Of a DNA stretch of 64,000 bases, positions 60,375 to 64,000 are shown piece by piece. A program made the position numbers and the translations under genes. Every line of letters begins with the position of its first letter. The stretch's first letter is position 1. This stretch comes from a virus: the IMG/VR virus record IMGVR_UViG_3300031784_002315, positions 1-64,000 of that record; one strand, 5' to 3'. The notes under the pieces were generated by a model. The model had not been told where the DNA came from. It made no database searches and saw only the letters and a list, made by a program, of their open reading frames with translations.

Positions 60375-61626
60375 AACATTTTGTATGCATCCGTTTACAG
60401 GATTAGCCACCAGAGAAGACGGTGCTGTTAAAGTTTGCTGTCGCAGTCAACCAGTTGGATGGATTCAAAACGAAAGTTTAGAAGAAATATGGAACAACGA
60501 TCAAATGCGAGAAGTAAGACGCCAGGTGCTAAACAATGAACGTCCTACTGTTTGCGTACCTTGTTTTGATTTAGAAGATCAGGGTGTAGAAAGTCTAAGA
60601 CAGCGACACATTAAAAATACGTTTCCAGACAGTAGAGTTAATCTTTATCCAACTGCACTTGATAGTTTGCATGACGATTATTCAATGCCTTTTGAACTTC
60701 CTACTATCGAAATTAAAATTAACAATCTTTGTAATTTAAAATGCAGAATGTGCAATCCTCTCGACAGCACACAGTGGAAGGATTGGAGCAGTGTCGTTGA
60801 GTTTTATCGAGAAGAAAACAACTACCTAGTCGATGCTGTTGCTAAACTAGGATTAGATAAGCGTCCGCATATTGATTTGTTTGTTGAGCGTGAAGATTTT
60901 TGGGCTAACTTAGAAAAACTGTTACCTTATTTTAGACGAGTAGAATTTGCAGGTGGCGAACCACTAATGGACCCAAGCCATTATCGTATACTTGATATGC
61001 TTGCTCCGTATGGTGAAAACATTGAATTAAAATATGCAACCAACGGTACTGTACTAGGAATCAAAGGCGGAAGAACTATTCACGATTATTGGCCTCGGTT
61101 TAAAAGTGTAAAAGTAAACGTTTCTATTGACGGTATACATGATGTATATGATTATATCAGAAGCAACGGCGATTTTAAAACAGTAGAAGAAAATATTAAG
61201 ATTATTAAAAGTATGCCCAACGTTCCGTATGTTGTTGGAGCATTTACAGTTCAGGCAGGCAATGTAATGCAACTAGACAGTGCAATACCTTATTTTTTAA
61301 ATGAAATGGGTATTGTGTTTTATAGTCATCGTGTAAATTATCCCAATGTGTTGTCTGCACAATGCATACCTGTTGAACTAAAAACTGTTGTTATAAATAA
61401 ATTAGAAATATTAAAAGATGAAATTGCTGCATATCCAATAATGAATATGCATCCTACTATACTTTCAATTACTAAACAACAAATCAACGATAACATAAAT
61501 TTCTTAAAAGGCAAAGACCTAAGTCATTTGTGGCCAAAAACTGTTGACTTTAATAGACGTTTAGATTCAAATAGGAATCAAGGACCATTTGAAAAGGTAA
61601 TTCCAGAATATGCACCATATGTTTGA
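60361..61626 (+). CDS. radical SAM protein with N-terminal twitch-like Cys domain
   Basis: 421 residues. C8 (SKTFCMHPF), C26-C27 (VKVCCRSQP), C65/C68 (VCVPC); triad C124, C128, C131 (NLCNLKCRMC); FAGGEP. With DDYSMPFELPTIEIKIN before the triad it groups with the large subtype at 32261. The N-terminal SLEEIWNNDQMREVRRQVL matches the twitch-domain helix of known family members well. It is coupled to the PP-loop gene and the next hypothetical gene. Confidence 0.86.
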   Translation: MHSSKTFCMHPFTGLATREDGAVKVCCRSQPVGWIQNESLEEIWNNDQMREVRRQVLNNERPTVCVPCFDLEDQGVESLRQRHIKNTFPDSRVNLYPTALDSLHDDYSMPFELPTIEIKINNLCNLKCRMCNPLDSTQWKDWSSVVEFYREENNYLVDAVAKLGLDKRPHIDLFVEREDFWANLEKLLPYFRRVEFAGGEPLMDPSHYRILDMLAPYGENIELKYATNGTVLGIKGGRTIHDYWPRFKSVKVNVSIDGIHDVYDYIRSNGDFKTVEENIKIIKSMPNVPYVVGAFTVQAGNVMQLDSAIPYFLNEMGIVFYSHRVNYPNVLSAQCIPVELKTVVINKLEILKDEIAAYPIMNMHPTILSITKQQINDNINFLKGKDLSHLWPKTVDFNRRLDSNRNQGPFEKVIPEYAPYV

Positions 61627-62449
61627 ATTGGTTTTAGGAAATGATCAAAGTAAAAAAAGTTTGTTTTTTAAAATATTTGAAACAGATATAGCACAACTAT
61701 GGGCAAATGAAATAAAAAAAGAATATTTGTTATACGAAAATGATCGCTTTACACAATGGCCTGGATCTAACAAAGACGAAAACTACTATCAATCTAGTTT
61801 AAAACATCACATAGATATAATCAACAGTTATGATAAAATTATCGATCTAGAAAAATATAATCAACAAACGTTTTTAAATATTTTACACAAACATTTTGAA
61901 GATCTTAGAGGTCATGTTGTTTACGGTACTGATTGGTATGCAACTGCTCCGGTTAATGTACAACAGAGTGTTGATAAATTAAATGTATTAATTCACGAAT
62001 ACGAAAATTATTTAAATGAAAAAGACAGCACACATCTAAATCCTACTATTGTATGTACGTTCAAAGATAGACCCACGTATAATTTAAAAAACGAACATTA
62101 TAAGTACTTTACTCATAAATGGGAATTTGGAACTGTTTATATAAACTATTGCGAAGTAGGAAAACCGTTGTTAGATGTTTTTAAAGACAACGACGAAAAT
62201 GTTGGCAAAGATGCTATAAGACCACAGAGTACATATAGTGCTGATTTTATGGTAAAGTTTGGAATTGATGTACCCGATCAGTTTGTTATAGATAAAGAGA
62301 ACAAATTTTGGATTTGGGCTAACTCTAAAAATATAAATGTTGATCCATCTAAAGCAGCACTTGGAATGATTCCAGTTGCTAAGATTGTAGAAAAAATAGA
62401 CATTAACAAATTAAAAGATTTTAATAAGGTAATAAAATGCACAGTGTAG
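61610..62449 (+). CDS. hypothetical protein of the radical SAM operon
   Basis: 279 residues (276 if the ATG at 61619 is used). Not recognised. It contains HHIDIINSYDKIIDLEKYNQ, a long polar middle, and KWEFGTVYINYCEVGKPLLDV toward the end; no metal or nucleotide motif is clear. Both ends overlap radical SAM genes (17 and 13 bases), so it is likely a partner protein of them. Confidence 0.68.
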   Translation: MHHMFELVLGNDQSKKSLFFKIFETDIAQLWANEIKKEYLLYENDRFTQWPGSNKDENYYQSSLKHHIDIINSYDKIIDLEKYNQQTFLNILHKHFEDLRGHVVYGTDWYATAPVNVQQSVDKLNVLIHEYENYLNEKDSTHLNPTIVCTFKDRPTYNLKNEHYKYFTHKWEFGTVYINYCEVGKPLLDVFKDNDENVGKDAIRPQSTYSADFMVKFGIDVPDQFVIDKENKFWIWANSKNINVDPSKAALGMIPVAKIVEKIDINKLKDFNKVIKCTV

Positions 62450-63333
62450 AAAATCTATACCCACATTATAAAGATAGCATTAAAATAGAATGGAACCTAG
62501 GCAAACGTTGCAACTACGATTGTAGTTATTGTCCCAGCGAAATACATGACAACAGTTCAACACACACAGACTTGCGTGTATTAGAACGTGCAATTGACGA
62601 AATTGCAAAACTGAAAAATCCACGTATTAGTTTTACAGGCGGCGAACCTACTGTGCATCCACAATTTAAAAAAATTCTTTCTTATGCACAAAGACGTGTA
62701 AAATGGATTAGTGTTACAACAAATGGAACACGAACTGTAGATTTTTATAGAGATATATGTAGTGAATACATTGACTATCTTGTGTTTAGTTTACACTTTG
62801 AATACAACTGGGAGAGAGTACTAGGAACAATACTAAGCACTGCTGTTCCGTTTTATAAAAACAAAGTTCTTGTGCATATTATGATGCTTCCGGGAAAACT
62901 CAACGAAGCAAAACATGCAATCGAATATCTATCAAAGCACGAAATAAAATTTGCACTGCGTCCTATACGTTGGACAGAAACCCACGATGTGTTTGACGAC
63001 ACCGGTCGTTATAGTTTAGATGAACGTGAATTTTTAAAAACAGTAAATCACAATCCGCCTGCAAACACATTAATAGACAAAACAATTGAGTGCAATGTTA
63101 ACGATCTGTTAGTAAACAAAAACAATCAGTTTAAAGATTGGATTTGTCGTGCAGGTTTAGAAAGTTTAATGATTAACTGGGACGGCGAAATACATCGTGC
63201 AACTTGTAGAGTAGGTGGAAGTTTAGGTAACATTTATAAACAAGAGTTTGCTGTTCCAACAGAAGAAATAACGTGTACTAGAGAATGGTGTACTTGCGCC
63301 GCAGATATAAACATTACAAAATGGAAAAAGTAA
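62437..63333 (+). CDS. radical SAM/SPASM-like protein, short type
   Basis: 298 residues. Triad C25, C29, C32 in KRCNYDCSYC; FTGGEP. C-terminal auxiliary Cys: WICRAG, RATCRVGGSLGNI, ITCTREWCTCA. This is the same arrangement as at 22041 and 33719; the sequence is clean and complete. The next gene begins 13 bases before its stop and encodes a close paralogue. Confidence 0.86.
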   Translation: MHSVENLYPHYKDSIKIEWNLGKRCNYDCSYCPSEIHDNSSTHTDLRVLERAIDEIAKLKNPRISFTGGEPTVHPQFKKILSYAQRRVKWISVTTNGTRTVDFYRDICSEYIDYLVFSLHFEYNWERVLGTILSTAVPFYKNKVLVHIMMLPGKLNEAKHAIEYLSKHEIKFALRPIRWTETHDVFDDTGRYSLDEREFLKTVNHNPPANTLIDKTIECNVNDLLVNKNNQFKDWICRAGLESLMINWDGEIHRATCRVGGSLGNIYKQEFAVPTEEITCTREWCTCAADINITKWKK

Positions 63334-64000
63334 ACGCTATAAATTTAACAAAGCCCGAACCGTTTTTAGTCACATGGGATATCGGAAGACGTTGCAATTT
63401 TGATTGTAGTTATTGCGAAAGCACTAGACACAATACGTATAGCCCGCCTACAGACTATAATCAACTTATAAAGACATTTGAATTTATAAAAGAATATGTC
63501 TCGGTTTACGACTTTAAAGAAGTTAATATAAATTTTACTGGAGGAGAACCTACAGTAAATCCACGTTTCTGGGACTTGATTTCTTACATTAAAACAAACA
63601 GTAACTTCGGTGTAGGCATTACTACAAACGGAACATGGCATCCAAAGCATACAGATTTTATATTAAAAAATTGCAACGGAGTAACTGTAAGTTGGCACAC
63701 CGAAGCAGATGAAAAATTACGTGAACGTGCAATACAAAATGCCATTGCATTACACAATGCAGGGTTATGGGTGTCTGTCAATGTAATGCTGCACACAGAC
63801 TACTGGGATATTGCTGTAGATGCATACAATCGTTTAAAAAGTGCAGGAGTAAATGCTGTACCAACTCCACTCGGTGACGGTGTTAAAGAACGTACCGATT
63901 GGTTTGAAGATAGCGAAGGTGTATTACGCAGAACTGGGCACCAATATACACCGGAACAATATGCATGGTATTGGAATACTCAAGGAATTGCCAAAGAAAC
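63321..64000 (+). CDS. radical SAM protein, short type, cut by window end
   Basis: 226 residues visible, open to the window edge. Triad C25, C29, C32 in RRCNFDCSYC; FTGGEP; TTNGTWHPKHTDFI. The C-terminal auxiliary domain lies outside. Its ATG is inside the previous gene's last codons. It is a tandem paralogue of the gene at 62437, so the cluster continues past the window. Confidence 0.84.
   Translation, partial: MEKVNAINLTKPEPFLVTWDIGRRCNFDCSYCESTRHNTYSPPTDYNQLIKTFEFIKEYVSVYDFKEVNINFTGGEPTVNPRFWDLISYIKTNSNFGVGITTNGTWHPKHTDFILKNCNGVTVSWHTEADEKLRERAIQNAIALHNAGLWVSVNVMLHTDYWDIAVDAYNRLKSAGVNAVPTPLGDGVKERTDWFEDSEGVLRRTGHQYTPEQYAWYWNTQGIAKE

Noticed and set aside
1-64000. tRNA genes, CRISPR arrays, insertion sequences, integrase or attachment sites
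   Set aside because: No cloverleaf with the conserved T-arm, no regular spaced repeats, no transposase or recombinase motif was recognised. I could not run a scan, so weak tRNAs could be missed.

Overview
The window looks like part of a large, AT-rich, marine T4-like tailed phage. Supporting signs are a tail-fibre gene with the usual N-terminal signature, a virion-type subtilase behind it, a T4-type RNase H, marine-phage auxiliary genes (folE, queE, metK), genes packed end over start, and ATAAATA boxes like T4 late promoters. No ribosomal, tRNA, integrase, transposase or CRISPR sequence was recognised. Head and terminase genes are not in this window. The host is unknown; homospermidine synthase hints weakly at an alphaproteobacterium. 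No gap between genes exceeds about 110 bases.

Layout. (1) 1-13.7 kb, plus strand: folE, queE, metK, RNase H, small phage genes, a sulfotransferase-like gene, an AAA+ ATPase plus HExxH/VWA pair under two similar sigma70-like promoters, then a tail fibre and a subtilase. (2) 13.7-21 kb, plus strand: a compact biosynthetic operon with an ornithine/diaminopimelate-decarboxylase-like enzyme, an acetyltransferase-like protein, an AMP-forming ligase, an AspH-like dioxygenase, a PP-loop ATPase and homospermidine synthase, followed by a nitroreductase. (3) 21-53.8 kb, mostly minus strand: operons dominated by radical SAM enzymes, with methyltransferases, 2-oxoglutarate (2OG) oxygenases, glycosyltransferase-like proteins, two short PLP aminotransferase-like proteins and a glycine-amidinotransferase homologue. 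Rare plus-strand genes interrupt it, including a repeat-rich fibre gene. (4) 53.8-59.6 kb: two plus-strand genes, then a minus-strand operon of double-stranded beta-helix (DSBH) oxygenases, two short-chain dehydrogenases, a kinase-like protein and a cold-shock/prolyl-hydroxylase fusion. (5) 59.7-64 kb, plus strand: a QueC-like PP-loop protein and three more radical SAM genes, the last cut by the window end.

Apart from queE there are 20 radical SAM genes in 43 kb: nine with an N-terminal Cys-rich twitch-like domain, four 'CDRN/CVRN' SPASM types, four short SPASM types, two class-B (B12-type) and one divergent. With nine 2OG/DSBH-type oxygenases and three methyltransferases this is an exceptional concentration of modification chemistry, and the phage carries its own SAM synthetase. 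What is modified (virion protein, surface glycan, small molecule or nucleic acid) cannot be read from the sequence. Several of these transcription units start with a TAAATA-type box only 4-5 bases before an ATG that has no Shine-Dalgarno sequence, which suggests coordinated, perhaps leaderless, late expression.
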